A stretch of 64,000 nucleotides of DNA from Dentipellis sp. KUC8613 (GCA_002286715.1 NSJX01000002.1:916396-980395), one strand, 5' to 3'. Shown: positions 46,428 to 59,133, counted from the first letter of the stretch. Notes: generated by a model not told the origin, from the sequence alone. Numbers and translations are program-made.

Positions 46428-48759
46428 TTAGTAGATCGCCCCCGCCACAACGAGCATGCACGTCATTGCTACGGCGACGCATGCAGACAACTGCGGCATC
46501 GCTAGCTTGAGCGCAGCCGACGACGTCCACCCAGGAGGTTTTCCCAGTGCAAGACTCTGTGAAGGCAATGTGCTCGTCGTGGTGAACACCGCGCCGTTCG
46601 ACGCTGTCAGGACCAACGTCTGCACGGTCGGGGCAGGCGCGACTTGAGGAAGAGCACTGAAGTTAAATCTTCCGGTTGGTGCGCCGCCAGCATGGTCAAT
46701 ATTGCTGAGGAGCGGGGTATATGTCGATGTCGCGAGGTCGCCTGAGATCAGACTAGTGGGGACCGAGGTGTTGAAGGCGTAAGGGGGGGTGGTGAAGGTT
46801 GGAGTCGGGACCAAGCTGTTTGGCAGGCCGACCGAGACCGTGAGCGAGAGTGACGAGAATAGAGCAGAAAGCGATGCTTGGGGAAGAGCGGTTGGCGCGG
46901 GAGTACTAGGCGTGAGTGGATATAATCCGATCATAGGAGGTTCCTTCGACGTGATACCGTAGCTAGGGTCATCGTGTCGGAGAGTTAGAATTACGGTGAC
47001 CGAGGGAGAATAGAATATACCTGAAGATGGTGTAGACGGTTCGTAGAAATGACGAGCCGATCTGCCAGTCGATACCGTCAGAGCTAGGAGGCGTTGCTTG
47101 GGGCCACGAATAGCAAAGGTTGGGATCTTCCTGGATAGGACCCAAGAGGTAATCCGAAGGCAGCATCGTAAAGTTTTGTGCACTGTCATACTACGTCAGT
47201 TTCTCATGACACGTTGGAGAGAAGCTCCGTAGTACGAACCCGAACGTAAATGTCAGTGTGTCGTTGGTGTCGCAAGGTATTGCCCATTGCCCGTCTACAA
47301 CAAAAGTGTGAATAACGCGCCCCTACAAGGGTGGTAGGCAGTGGTCCGTACTAGTGTTGACAATACGGCTACCGCTCAGGGCAGAGAATATCCGCTCGAC
47401 CTGTTTTCGAATGTGATTAGTTATCCTACATTAGCTGCGAAAGAATGCCGTACATCCTGGTATGGTCCGAAAAGACCCGCTGTTCCTCTGCATTGCATTC
47501 AGAACACAATGCTACATGAAGCGGTGATGTCACCTACATGTCCAACAACGCTATCGACGAGTTCCCGTTCGCCTGAGGATATGTGGGTTGCGGCTTGACG
47601 GTAGTTGATCCGATCTGAGAATAATGTCAGAGGAATCATGGCCAAAGCCGGCCACCACGTACCTGGATATTAGCCAGGGGAATGGCCCACTGCAGGTAAC
47701 TGGAAGTATTTTGAGGAGATCCAAGGAATGGTTGGAAGGGCACAACCTCATTCCATTCAATCAGGCTAGCATTCTGCACCACAGTCGAATCAATCGCGCC
47801 TGTGATCGAACAATCAGAATGGCTTTAGAACTTCGCGAAGAAAATGTAGCACGCACCGAATGCCAAAGTACCGCTCGTGGAGTTCCGAGTCAAGCTCACG
47901 CCGAACAGAGGATAGTCCAGGTGTCCTGAAGCCAGACTTCCCAGGAAAGGTGTCGCTAAGACGTGGATTTATTCAAAGAACTGTACTGGGAACAAGACGG
48001 TTTGAACACATACCATTTGCGGCCACTGAATAAATTGTTGACAGCCGAGGGAAGCCGAGTCCCAGAACGCCACTGATTTCATCGACAAACGAGACTGTCG
48101 AAGAGTTCACCAGTCCTGGAAGCATCCACGGAAATTAGCCGAGCAGGGATAGCACAGTCAAACCCGAACTCACCGAAAGCCTGATTTGGAACTGTCAGGT
48201 TTGCGAGCTGTACTGTCTCCCTCGCGACGAAACCGACGGCATCTGCGAATAACGGCTCGATGAGACGCTAGGACATAGGTCGAAGGCATACTGATACGTA
48301 CTAGAACCGTCGGCGAAGCTCAGATTGAATGTAGAAGCATTGTTGTTCACAGAAACGAAAGTCGGGCTAGCGTAATTTAAAGGGTATTTGGGCGGTGACT
48401 TGCAGGCGCTGGTTGAGCATCCGGACGACAGCAACCAAAAATCTGCCGAGCCAGAGTCAATGGCACTACGGAAGCTGATGTTGCCTACGTTGAGGACGGA
48501 ATAGTAGGTCCTAAAGGGTCGTTCAGCACGTGTACGACACGCTCTGTGGAGGCGGTGGAGCTCACTGCTTGTCGTCTGCCAAAGTTATAGGGACTATGCC
48601 AGATGAAGTGGTGTTGGCGACAGTTCCGTTACTGATTTGCCGCCGGATGTGTTCATGCAGACGGAGTGGTTGTCGGCGGCGCTCCGGGATGCGGGCGACC
48701 AAGCCGGCCCATGCCACGTCCAGCACGGCGAGGACGAAAAGCAAGGAGAAAGGCAACAT
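46428..48759 (-). CDS. Pepsin-family aspartic protease, probably GPI-anchored
   Basis: Twelve exons, beginning 48759-48566 and 48510-48302 and ending with 46962-46428, join in phase to about 573 aa. A signal peptide (MLPFSLLFVLAVLDVAWAG) and a basic propeptide (RIPERRRQPLRLHEHIRR) come first. The N-lobe site is AIDSGSADFW (Asp83). The flap-side pattern DEISGVLGLGFPRLST is typical of the family. The C-lobe site is ALLDIGTAGLFGPYQD (Asp295), 212 residues later, the normal distance. The lobe ends with GSSFLRTVYTIFSYG. A Thr/Pro/Ser stalk of about 150 residues and a hydrophobic C-terminus (ACVAVAMTCMLVVAGAIY) suggest wall or membrane attachment. The second site reads D-I-G-T where D-T/S-G-T is usual. 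It probably processes secreted or wall proteins. Confidence 0.88.
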
Positions 48760-50159
48760 GATTGCAGGTGCGGCGAAGAAGAGGAGGGGCCTGCTATGAG
48801 AAAACCGTCATGGGAGGAGGAGGTAAAGAAGAGAGATCAGGCTCGGGTCTCGTGCGGACTTGGCACGCGGCTCACATCGCTGCGCTCCTTGCCGGAACTC
48901 TTCATTGTCTCGTACCGCTCATTGGCATTCCGCATTGTTCTAACAACTCTCACATTTTACGAGCAACAAGCAACCGTCCGCGCCCATTCAAGATGCTAAC
49001 AGGCGTGGAATATCCCTAGGACGCCTTGGCATGGCTACAGCGCGCCTGATGTCCAGCTCAATCACCAGTCTGCACCGCGTTACCTTCGGCCTTGATTTCT
49101 GGCAGAATGTCAACGTTTCAATTCCCCGTTCTCGCCGAGTGGCTGCACAACGGGTATCACGCGGTCCCGACGAACTTCCGCGAAGTGAGTCCTCGCAAGA
49201 GAGCAGCGGCTTCGGGCGGTGACGTGCTCGGTGTGGGTGCGCTATGTATAAGCCTCCGTGGTGTGGATATCCTCGGTGCGAGTCAACTGAAGTCATGAAT
49301 GATCCAGAAGGAGCGATGTTTGCTGACTGAGAGGTGTATCCCTGGCTCATTCTCCTGGTTTCACCGGCGTCGTAGAGGCTTACAGATGTGGCTTCATACT
49401 GCTGCAGAGGCTCTCGCGCATTTGCTGACCGGCTACGAAGAACTACACGGCTAGCGAACGATTTAATTGCAACTCGCGAGACTGCACTAGGCATACTGAA
49501 AAGACTGCTATACACTGCCAGGAAGCTGACGGTTGGAGACTTGCGATCTGCGTGAAGGCCCGTAGCCACAGATCGGATTGCGGGCGAACTGAGATCCACA
49601 ACTTCAGGTTACAAAGGATCCTTCCAGCCTCGTGATATTGCGATTATACCGTAGATGTCCGTCGATCTGATTTGACTTGAGGTCTCAATGATTCATATCG
49701 TATGCTACACACAATTGTTCATGTCGCGCGTCATCAGTTGGAAGTAAGAATGAAATCGTGGCATTTACTCTAAGTCGAGACTTCAGATAAGCTGGGTCTG
49801 CTCCAGTGTATCTCAGGCTCCGTCTGAACGACGTACTGCCAGATCATATTCCGCATTCTGGAATTCCTGAGGTAAAATGCCTTATGTCATTCTCGGCTTC
49901 TTGCGTGCCAGCGTCCCAATGCCCTCCGATGATTGAAGTCAAGGATGAAGACGGTCGCGCTGTGTGTTGACTCCGCTCTATGTATACACAACTTTTCATT
50001 GTGTGATTAGCATGCTATTCTACGCTGTGCACATAGCCAGCCTCTCTGGCAGCCACGAACACAACGTGAGTCGCAGCACAGCAAGCTTACCCACTCCGTG
50101 GGTCCGCTGACAACTAGACCGTCATCATAGAGATTCGGTTCTGGGAAAGACAAACATAG
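48760..50159. other. 1.4-kb intergenic region
   Basis: No gene is convincing here. One short plus-strand frame at 49109-49183 (MSTFQFPVLAEWLHNGYHAV..., followed by GTGAGT) looks like a first exon, but no matching second exon was found downstream. The rest shows no repeats or RNA genes. Confidence 0.4.
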
Positions 50160-50241
50160 CCATCTTGGGCGAGTGGTTTGGCGTTCCTGTGATATAAACC
50201 GTGAGTCGGGGGTTCGATGCTTCAAGGTGGTTTTTTTTTTT
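50160..50241 (+). ncRNA. tRNA-like Pol III unit (A box, B box, T11 terminator)
   Basis: The ends CCATCTT and AAGGTGG pair over 7 bp, as in an acceptor stem. An A-box-like GGGCGAGTGG lies near 50167 and a B-box-like GGGTTCGATGC near 50210. A run of 11 T (50231-50241), the Pol III stop signal, follows directly. The D and anticodon arms do not fold well and the T stem is weak, so it is not a standard tRNA. It may be a decayed tRNA, a tRNA-derived SINE head, or another Pol III transcript. Confidence 0.4.
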
Positions 50242-50810
50242 GCAGACGAAGTATTTGCAGCATTCTGTATTCTAAGTCATGACTAATGGCTTATCACGTA
50301 CTTTTAATCCGGTTTCTGGCATCGCGTTGCAATTTGGCCAATATCTCATATCTGCTAATTACGGGAATATCCCTCCTTGCGGTGTACGGTTGACAAATTT
50401 CCATTATGCAGTTTTATGTAACTTAGCTCAGACAAATTACCCTATGCATGTTGAATCGAAATTTACTGCAGTCGACTCACAGTCGCATGAGGCTGGACGG
50501 ATCGTCGAGCTCCGGCATTCAGATTGGAGGCTGCATCCGATCCCCAGTGACCGCTTTTTACCGACCGTCAGCTTCCTGGCAGTGTAGTATGTCCAGCGAC
50601 GAATGAAAGAGAAGTAATTGTGCAACGCTGAGATCGAACTGATATGCCAAGATCGCGATTTTCATCGAGCTCACAAATCTGTCTACGTTAGTCAGCCACT
50701 GCACCTTTTCTTCTCTCTGTATAAAAGTGTATTCGCGTTCCCTTGGGACGTCCTCACAGAACCCAGCGCTCCTACCTTAGAGATTCCTTAGACTTCCACC
50801 CCTTTCAAAA
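50242..50810. other. Intergenic, promoter of the Sqt1 gene
   Basis: No gene is seen. A TATAAAAG box lies at 50720-50727, 84-91 bp upstream of the Sqt1 start codon. Confidence 0.45.
50720..50727 (+). promoter_or_regulatory. TATA box of the Sqt1 gene
   Basis: TATAAAAG followed by a C/T-rich leader, about 85 bp before the ATG at 50811. Confidence 0.55.
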
Positions 50811-52346
50811 ATGACAGACCCACGCGGAGACTCGACCCCAGCAGAGCAAGATGAAGAAGAGTACATACAAGAAGAAGACGTCTACACAGAAGTCCAGGAC
50901 GACGGAGACCATCCGATGGACGAAGAAGATGACATGGTCGGCGAGCTCCAGCAGCAGGGCGACGAAGACGGCGGCGATGGTACGAACGAGGGCGATATCG
51001 TCTGGGAAGACAATTCCATTCAGCATTTCCCCGACCACCGCAAGTCCGTTTTCGTGGTCGCCGCGCACCCTACAGCACCACTAGTTGTCTCTGGAGGGGA
51101 GGACGATTTGGGGTATATCTGGAATGTTACGGACGGAGAGCAAGTTGTGAAGCTCACCGGGCACACGGATAGCGTATCAGCTGCTGCGTTCAGCAGCGAC
51201 GGAGAGTATGTCTCAACTGGAGGAATGGACGGGAAGGTGCGGATATGGAAGCGAGTGGGGAATGAAAACTACAATACTTGGGAATTTGTAACGGAGCTCC
51301 AAGGGCCGGACGAGGTTATGGTGAGCACTTCTTTTCTGCGACCGACCCTAGCAGTAGTTCACAACCACGCGATTGAATAGTGGTTGCGATGGCATCCAAA
51401 GGGGCCCGTGCTGCTCGCAGGGTCGAACGACAGTACCGTATGGTTATGGCAACGTAGGCTTCTGACTGCTGCCTTGATTGTTTGTTACGAACTCATCACT
51501 CTTACTCATGTTTAGTGCCTTCTGGGAACACCATGCAGGTGTTCGCTGGTCATACGGGTCCAGTCCAATGTGGTGAATTTACACCAGACGGTACGTGTCG
51601 CTCATCATTGCCGTGAATCTTCTGACTGGAAGCACGTCTAACCGACTTCGGCGTTACCAGGCAAACGGATAGTCACGGCTTGTGCTGACAACACCCTCAT
51701 CTACTGGGACCCGCGGTCCTCAGCGCCTATATTCAAGCTGGCTGCTGATGATGCCCGTTTTGGTCTCGATGGTATCACGGCACTTGCAATCAACCCCGCC
51801 TCAACACTCGCCGTCGTTGGGGGAGCCGCGGGTGGGGTACGTGTCGTTAGCCTTAGCAAGGGCGAGGTGGTTACCGCCCTTGGTAGCCACACTGAAGGAG
51901 AGAGCGTTGAAGCCGCCGTCTTTGTCAACGTGACGGGTGCCGTTGGTGGCTCAGGTGCTGGTGCCAACATTGGAGGAGGGACGGTGGTCACAGGCGGGAC
52001 TGATGGGAAGGCGTGCATCTGGGATCTCAATACCAACCGACTCCGATCGACTCTACAGCATGAGGTACGCATACTACCTTCGTACTTCTCAATAGTTGAC
52101 GATCTTAATTATAATTTTGTCTAGGATTCGGTGACGGCACTCCTTGTTCACCCTACAAAACCGCATCTGGTCGTGTCGGCGTCCGCTGACAAGTCTCTGC
52201 GGACGTGGGATGCGAGGACAGGAGCTCTGGTTCGGGAGCACAAGGGTCACCAGGGACCGATCCTGGGGGCAACCTTGGCCTTGGGCGGGGACGTGATTGT
52301 CAGCGCAGGTGACGATGGCGTCTGTCTTGTTTTCGCTACAGAATAA
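50811..52346 (+). CDS. sqt1: Sqt1/AAMP-like WD40 protein, ribosomal-protein chaperone
   Basis: Exons 50811-51320, 51381-51453, 51516-51590, 51661-52064 and 52125-52346 join to 427 aa. A very acidic N-terminus (Asp/Glu-rich for about 60 residues) is followed by GDIVWEDNSIQHFPDH and an eight-blade WD40 propeller (GGEDDLGYIWNVTDGEQVVK, GGMDGKVRIWKR, CADNTLIYWDPRS, GGTDGKACIWDLNTNRL, SASADKSLRTWDARTG). The acidic start plus this propeller is the Sqt1/AAMP arrangement. In yeast, Sqt1 binds the N-terminus of nascent ribosomal protein uL16 (Rpl10) and escorts it to the 60S subunit. A Gly/Val-rich insertion (VNVTGAVGGSGAGANIGGG) lengthens one blade. Confidence 0.9.
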
Positions 52347-53487
52347 ATGAAGACACAAATCCCTGGAATCTCAACTTCGAAAGCGGGGACGCACTTGCTT
52401 GGTTCAAGTATCGTCGGAGAGCTGCCGTTTCTCGATCCGATGCGAGAATTACCTGCGCAGCAGCAGTGTACGCACTCGAGATATAGATTCCGATCATGAC
52501 ATCTGTCTCGGCCTGCCATCCTTCCGGAACGATGCAACATGCCGCTCGTCCGGGCATCGTTGATTCCCGAGCAATTGAGCATCACATACTCGAAGTCGTG
52601 CACAATCTTGTCCATCGTTTTCTCCACAATCCTGCTAGTGGAGGCTTCTTATGGACACATTCGCGCCCAACCCTGTCCACTTGGCCATCCTTCAAGGATG
52701 TGTTGAGGATATGCACGCAGTTTCGGAACGCTTACATCGTTTGCAGGGCGTCATGCCATCGCATGGGACTGCCAAAAGCGGGCACCTCCCGACATCAAAA
52801 ACGAAGTACTTCTAAGCAGGGTCGCAGACAGGTAAGTGCAGTTGCTGATACGACCCCTTGATTGGTTGGCCGCTCGTAAAACGAAATTCGCCCAGGTTTT
52901 GACACTGTGCCTCGGACCGGTGAAGCCAATCTTGATTGGAGGACCACGCGCCGTTCTCAGCAGTCGACTACCCGTGGTCGTCCCGTTGTAAGTTATCGCC
53001 TTGGTGCCTCCTGCCGACCTGGTGATAGCTGTGCGGGGGTGCAAGAGTCTGACTGTGCAAACGACCATGCATGATGAATGGTTTCCAAGGTACGCCGGTG
53101 GCTGTGCGCGGTTTGTAAGTGCGCGTCCAAGTAACACGCGATGTAGCTGATCCCGCACTTCTGCGAGCCTAATTCGCGGAGATAACCTGCAGACGCCAAC
53201 ACGACAGCCAGAGAGGGCCCGAACAAGTCAGGCTCCATCACTCTTACCACTGCGTTGGATTTCGCCACCTGATCTATAAAGTGCGCCCGGGCAGAATGCA
53301 AGGGCATCCGCCTTCTCGTTGACTTTTCCGCCTTTTCTTTCCCTTCGGACCTCCCCTTTGTTCATTCGAGCAGCTGCGCTCTCGTCATTCGCTTGTCGAA
53401 CTTTCATTCAGTTTATCTACTTATCCTTCCTTTCGACAGCAGCCCCTTTCATTTCCTTTGGTATTCTTCCATTACAGATTATCAGAT
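52347..53487. other. 1.1-kb intergenic region
   Basis: No gene is recognised. A TATAAA box at 53275-53280 and a C/T-rich tract (53315-53480) mark the promoter and leader of the secreted propeller gene. Confidence 0.45.
53275..53280 (+). promoter_or_regulatory. TATA box of the secreted propeller gene
   Basis: TATAAA lies 208 bp upstream of the ATG at 53488 and is followed by a long C/T-rich leader, the pattern of a strongly expressed fungal gene. Confidence 0.45.
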
Positions 53488-55094
53488 ATGAAGTTCTCCA
53501 CGACATGCATTGCGCTCGCTGCTTTGGCCAGCTCGAGCTTGGTTTCCTCTCGTCCCGTGTTCTCTCGCGCGGACAAGGTGATGAACGGCAACGTCAACTT
53601 CCAACAGGTCGTTGGAGCTGCTTATTGTAAGTCATTATTCTGAAGAGGTTTTTTGTGGAGATGTAGAGTTAACGTATTCTTGCAGTCATGACGAACGAGC
53701 CTGACGGGAACTTCGTTGTTTCCGCAGACATCGGAACTGACGGAAAGCTGGTACACACAATATCTTCTACTATCATCGATTAGCGACACTGATACGTCTC
53801 TTAGACTTTGAACCGCGCGGTCTCCACTGGCGGCCAGGGCCAGCACGGCGACGACGGCGCGGCGGGTCCTGGACCCGACGGTCTCTTCTCTCAGGGCTCC
53901 GTGAAGGCCTCTGCTAATGGAAAGATTCTGGCTGCAGTCAACGTGTGTATTTCTTGCTATCGACTTTGCGCTATCTCTTATGCAGCGCCATTCAGCCGGG
54001 ATCCAGCACGCTCACCGCATTCAAGATCGACCCCAACAGCCCCGGACAGATCACTAAGCTCGGAGAGCCCATCTCGACTGAGGGAGAGTTCCCTGTGTCT
54101 TTGGCCATCAACAAGAACGGCGACCGTATCTGTGTGCTGAATGGCGGTCAAGTCAACGGCGTCCAGTAAGTTTTCTTGGTTTTCTTCCGTCAAGATCCGA
54201 TCTGACGTGTGCCTCTAGCTGCTACACCGTGGACCAGAACAAGGGATTGAGTGCCCAGGCGAACTCCCTGCGCTCACTCAACCTGAACCAGACCACCCCC
54301 GCTAACGGCCCCGCTGGCACCGTCAGCCACGTCGTCTTCACGGAGGACGAGAAGCACCTCGTCGCCTCGGTCAAGGGCGTGCCTCCCAACCCCGGCTTCC
54401 TCGCCGTCTGGGACATGGACAACAATGGCAACCTGTCCGACAACTTCACGAAGGTCAGCCCCGGCAAGGGCGGGCTGCTCCCCTTCTCGATGACCGTCAT
54501 CCCCGGCAAGAACGCGCTCCTTGCGACCGACGCCGGAGTCGGCTTCGATATTTTCGACCTCTCGGACGTCAAGCAGGCGTCGAACAGCAACAAGACGTCT
54601 GTCGTCCCGATCAACGGCCAGATGGCGACGTGCTGGTCGAGCTTCAGCAACCAGACCGGCAACTTCTACCTCACGGACATCGGCACGGCCATGGTCACGG
54701 AGGTCAACGTCGACCAAAACCTGAAGGGCTCCATCGTCAAGCAGTACCCGCAGACCAACGGCTCCGCGACCATCGATAACGACATTGCCTCCGTCAACGG
54801 CAAGGAGTGAGTGCCTGCGGCGTCGTCATCTTTTCGTAGGTCGCTAATCACAAATCATTACAGCTTCATGTACGTCCTGCAGCCCAACACGACGTCGGTG
54901 TCCGTCCTCGCCTTGAACGCCCCCGGTAAGGCGCAGAACATCCAGACCATGGACTTCTCCAAACAGGCGTCCCAGGTCGGCCTCAAGATCAGTAAGTCAT
55001 ACGCTCCTTTGAGGCTGTTCTGTGTATACTGATTTGAATTGTCCACGTAGGCAAAGCCAACCTCCAGGGCATGACCACCTTCATCAAGAAGTAA
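53488..55094 (+). CDS. Secreted lactonase-type beta-propeller protein
   Basis: Exons 53488-53626, 53686-53750, 53805-53942, 53996-54165, 54219-54806, 54864-54991 and 55051-55094 join to 423 aa. A signal peptide (MKFSTTCIALAALASSSLVSS) is followed by repeated propeller strands (FMTNEPDGNFVVSADIGTDG, PVSLAINKNGDRICVLNGG, GTVSHVVFTEDEKHLVASVK, MTVIPGKNALLATDAGVGFD) of the 3-carboxymuconate cyclase/lactonase seven-blade family. Several N-glycosylation sites (NQT, NFT, NKT, NTT) fit secretion. No enzyme activity can be assigned; many fungal relatives are abundant secreted proteins of unknown role. Codon use is C-ending and biased, and the TATA box and pyrimidine leader fit high expression. Confidence 0.87.
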
Positions 55095-55495
55095 ACTGCT
55101 TGGTCGGGTCGGGCTGTCGTCATGAAACCGGGTTGGGAGTCGCAATATACCTGTCTCATTGCTTTGAGCGCACATGTCATCTGATTCCACCTACAATGTG
55201 AAGATTTTATTTATTATACATCGGTGTTTATGTTAGTTGTAGCCTATAGGTACTGGTGGTAATGTCAACGGTTTGGAATCCAGAAAGACTTGCTGAGTGA
55301 AAGCGAAGCTACTCCCGACGCTTGCGGATTGCATGGACGGAGCATGACAGAATAGATATAGCATACATGATAGATAGTCGTGGGTATAGGATACTGTGCT
55401 CCGCGCTAACAGTACAAAAACTAGCGCTACATTGCGTCCGTTCCTTCACATTTCCTTACTTCTCACCTCGCAATCCAGAGCCTTCATGTGAGTAA
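55095..55495. other. Intergenic between convergent genes
   Basis: This contains the 3' flanks of the propeller gene (+) and the Rho GEF gene (-). It is AT-rich near 55200. No gene is seen. Confidence 0.4.
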
Positions 55496-58400
55496 TCAAG
55501 ACATATCCCACTCGTCCCACACACCACCAACTGAACTCGACGACGGCGCCGCTGACGTAGCCGTAAGCTCCGCCGTCTCCACCAGCTCGACGATCTTCTC
55601 GCTCGCGCCGCTTTTGTCGTCTTTCTCGCCCCGCATGCGCGCGAGCAGGATGTCCTTTTCGGAGGCGCCAGAGTGGAGAAGCGAGATGTCCGCGCCTTCG
55701 ATGACTTGCACGAGCTTGCCTGTCGTGATGTTGCGCACTTCGATGAACTCAGAGGAGAAGAGCAAGACGTGGGCACCCCGCCGCACGCAAGTGGTCGCTT
55801 TGGTCTCCCAGCGGACGTAACCTGACAAGCGGCGGGGTTTGCCATGCCTGTCGATGTAGCATCCGAGTTCTGTATGTTATGTGAATATCATCGATAATTA
55901 CAAGTTGCAAGGTGTGGAGACTGACCGTCATAGACTACAAGTAGTTCATAGTTGTCTACTCGCATGAGCCCGAGAACCTTGGCAGTGTCACACCGAGCCT
56001 TGAGGTTGGCCATCGCAATATTGATCGAAGATTCGCCGAAATCGGGAACGACGGTTGTTGCCGCGCTGGACAGACTAGGATGGACCGTCAGTGCATACTC
56101 TACAGAATGCATCACACGCATACTTTGTGGGATTGGTAATGACAATGCCCTTTTCTGTTGCAGCTCCCAGGGTCTTAGCAAGGAAAATGATATCGCAAGC
56201 ATCTCGTGGGACATAGAATGGCTAAAGAAGGCATGCTTAGTGGGTGGATGACTACGATGACGTCGGGGGAGTACGTTACTCACGGATCCATAGGGTCGGT
56301 AGGAGAGTGGACTCGATGGGTTGCGCCTCGGAGATAGATTCGTCTCGATCGTCTTCACCGCCTCCATCGCGTGCAATGTCACCTGTAAGAAGCTCTTCGA
56401 CGCATAAACAACTGTTGAAGAGAGGTAAATCATGGTGTCGAACAGAGCAAGGGTATCATTCACCTAACGCCCGTTCACCTAACTGGCCGACTCTGAAGAA
56501 GAGCACGCTGCCCTCATTGCCGGCCAGCTTTTCCATAGATCCATCCAGCGCCTGCTGCGTCGTCTGCTGTAGCGCCGCCCGTGCCAATAGATCAAGTGAG
56601 TACGAATACAGAGATGATTCGTGCTGGACCAGAAATTTGCCAAAGGTCTGCAGGACCGCGATGGATGGTGGACTCGCATATGGCAACACCCTGCGGTAGG
56701 CTGATTGTTGTTAATGGAGCCGCTCAGTGATGCATGATGACACTTACATGATTGACCTCGGTGTCCGACGTAGATGCCTGTTGCACAGCCCACAGCAATA
56801 AAGCTGCGTCCGCCACTGACTGTTGTGATCATCGATAGGCATATCATTCGAAAAGGAGTGGTCTGAAAAACTTACAGAACGGGACCGCGCAAGTGATATG
56901 ACCTGTGAACTTCACGCCTGGGGTGAACGGGACGCGGTTTGAAATGACGCGGAAGAAGCCATCATCTACGGTTTGCGGTGCGAACCACTGCATCACAACA
57001 TGAAACGCGAACAAACATGTCAAAGGCAATATACGCACCATATTCGCTTCCTGCCTGACTTTTCTGACGCCGAGGGCGTCCACGAAGGCGTCGTGCCATT
57101 TGGTTCGAAGATTGGCTGTCGATGCGTAGAGCGTATATCGCCTCGAGCCCTTTCCAGCAGCATGATGGATGGTGAACGGGAACAATTCTTGTCTGGCAGA
57201 TGCGCTAAAGCTTCCGAGGAGGCTTCCACCACCTCCATTCTCAGTTCGATCTCTCCGGCTTTCCACAGGATCCTTGAACGAGTCAAGCCGGAGATATTCT
57301 AGAGGTATAGGCTGTGTAAAAACACATCACCATCCATCCCATACACAAAGGGGGTGCGCTAGGACGTACCCTAGACACGACCCGCCGTTTGACCGTACCG
57401 GTGGGACGGGTCTCCTCCTGCAGCAACAGAACTAAGATATACGATTTGAAATCAGCGATGAGCATCTCGAGAAAGATGCAAGCGCACAGTAGTTGTCGAG
57501 GAGCACCGCCATCAGGTCCACCCAATTATGCCAGGTATCAGTCCCTTGCTTCCGAACCAACGGACTGGAGAAGACCAATGTACGACTGTCGTCATAGAAG
57601 TCCATATCCTGCAGCAAAGGTTATAAGTGAGGTGAGGCCGGGCTCGACGGGACGCACAATGATTTCTCCCTTTTGGAAAAGGAGACTCTCGCAAACGTCC
57701 CAGAACTTGACCTTGCCCTCTGCAGCGACGATGCCAGGCTCCGCACTTTTGATGAGATCACCCATGATGCTCATGGCTAGCGGAATGGTCTCCAGATCCG
57801 GATGGTCGGCCTCCGTGACCTTTTCGATCCGCTCGAGGAGCAGACGAAGGCGGGGTAGCCTTGTGACGGGTCGCGAGAGGAACGTTTTGAGGTCGCGCTT
57901 GCGTATTCGAGGATCCTCCATGCATCGCTGAATGAAGCCTTCATATAGCGGGTTCTTCTTGAGTTCCTTACGGTGGCGCTCGACGGCTATAGGTGAGTGC
58001 TTGATGTACATAACGTAGTCGTTCATCATGAGCAGTGCATCTGCAAGACCGTTAGCACGTAGGCGGAGAGCGGAGGGGAGCTTACGGCTTCCTCACTGTC
58101 AAGAACAATGTCTGCAACACTCTGGACGAGGGGATGTTGTTCTCTCTGGCGATCAAATAAGGAAGCCAACATCCGTTGATGATGACCGAGGATTTTGTCA
58201 ATGTTACCAAACACTTCTGTCACGAATCCTTTGAGTTTATCCTTCGGTACAACCTCAGGCTTCGCATTCTTGAGGGGTTCAATGAAAACCTATTCACGAA
58301 CAGCTGAACAACCTCATCTTTGAGGGCATAAATTGTCGTACCTCTTTGACAAGCCCGAGATCATTGACATAGTCTTTTTCGGATTTGAAGACTTCGAAAA

Positions 58401-59133
58401 TAACAGACTGTCTCTCGACCTCATGCTTTCCTACAGCCTCGCGCGCTTCAGGCGGGACGAAGTTGTACCACTCTTCGTTCTGCTCAGGCACCTTGCCAGC
58501 CTGGAACTTACGAATGCCCTCGTCGGATTCGAGACTTCAGACAGCACTGAATTAATTGAATAATACTCAAACATGAGCAGCGAGATGTCCAAATACCTGA
58601 GGGTCGAAAGATCAGGTAGCTCGCGCGCATCATGCTAATAGGGGCATGAGAAGGAGAAGAGCGTGTAGCAGGTAAGACGCTACCTCTGGACTTGTACTGC
58701 TGAAACTGTAAAAACTAGCGACAGATGAACGTGGAGACGGGTTCTCCGTCGGCACAGGAGAAGGCCCCACGTCGCTCTTGGATGCGCGATGCGCTGGCAC
58801 ACGAGGAGCAGGTGGAGAAAGGGAGGGGCGCTGGGAGACAGAGCGTTGGATCTGAGGTTCTGGGAAGGCAAAGATCGCACTATCCGGTTCATAAGAGCTG
58901 ATAGCTCTCGGACGTTGCCAGATGGGTGGGTCTAGTTGAGGCTGCTGGCTCGGATGAGCCGTAGCCGGGGAAGCATAGGCATGTGGGTTGGGCAGGTATG
59001 GAGAGTCTGGATCTTGACCAGATCCACTGAGTTCGAAGGCGTACGGAGACCACGGATTGGGGATTGCAGGGGGCCGTGCGCCTTGAGGGATGTTGACATG
59101 AGGATGTGGCCTTCCACCGCTGGGTCCGTACAT
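55496..59133 (-). CDS. Rho1 GEF with DH, PH and CNH domains (Rom2/Rgf-like)
   Basis: A many-exon gene (intron ends read by eye; not all fixed). The N-terminal exon (59133 to about 58685) is Pro/Ser-rich. The DH (RhoGEF) domain follows (RQSVIFEVFKSEKDYVNDLG, VQSVADIVLDS, FLSRPVTRLPRLRLLLERIE), roughly 58440-57620. The PH-type region includes FVLLLQEETRPTGTVKRRVV, TIHHAAGKGSRRYTLYASTA and LRTKWHDAFVDAL. The CNH domain (GGRSFIAVGCATGIYVGHRG to VQVIEGADISLLHS) fills 56950-55550. In yeasts such proteins activate Rho1 at sites of growth, feeding glucan synthase and the cell-integrity pathway. No DEP domain is visible between the N-terminal tail and DH. The C-terminus is WDEWDMS. Confidence 0.9.

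Noticed and set aside
50040..50150. Possible second tRNA on the minus strand (A-box-like GGTCTAGTTGTCAG)
   Set aside because: No convincing B box at the right distance and no acceptor-stem pairing.
52496..53158. Frames of 100-135 codons between Sqt1 and the secreted propeller gene
   Set aside because: No recognisable domain, no splice-supported extension, and atypical composition.
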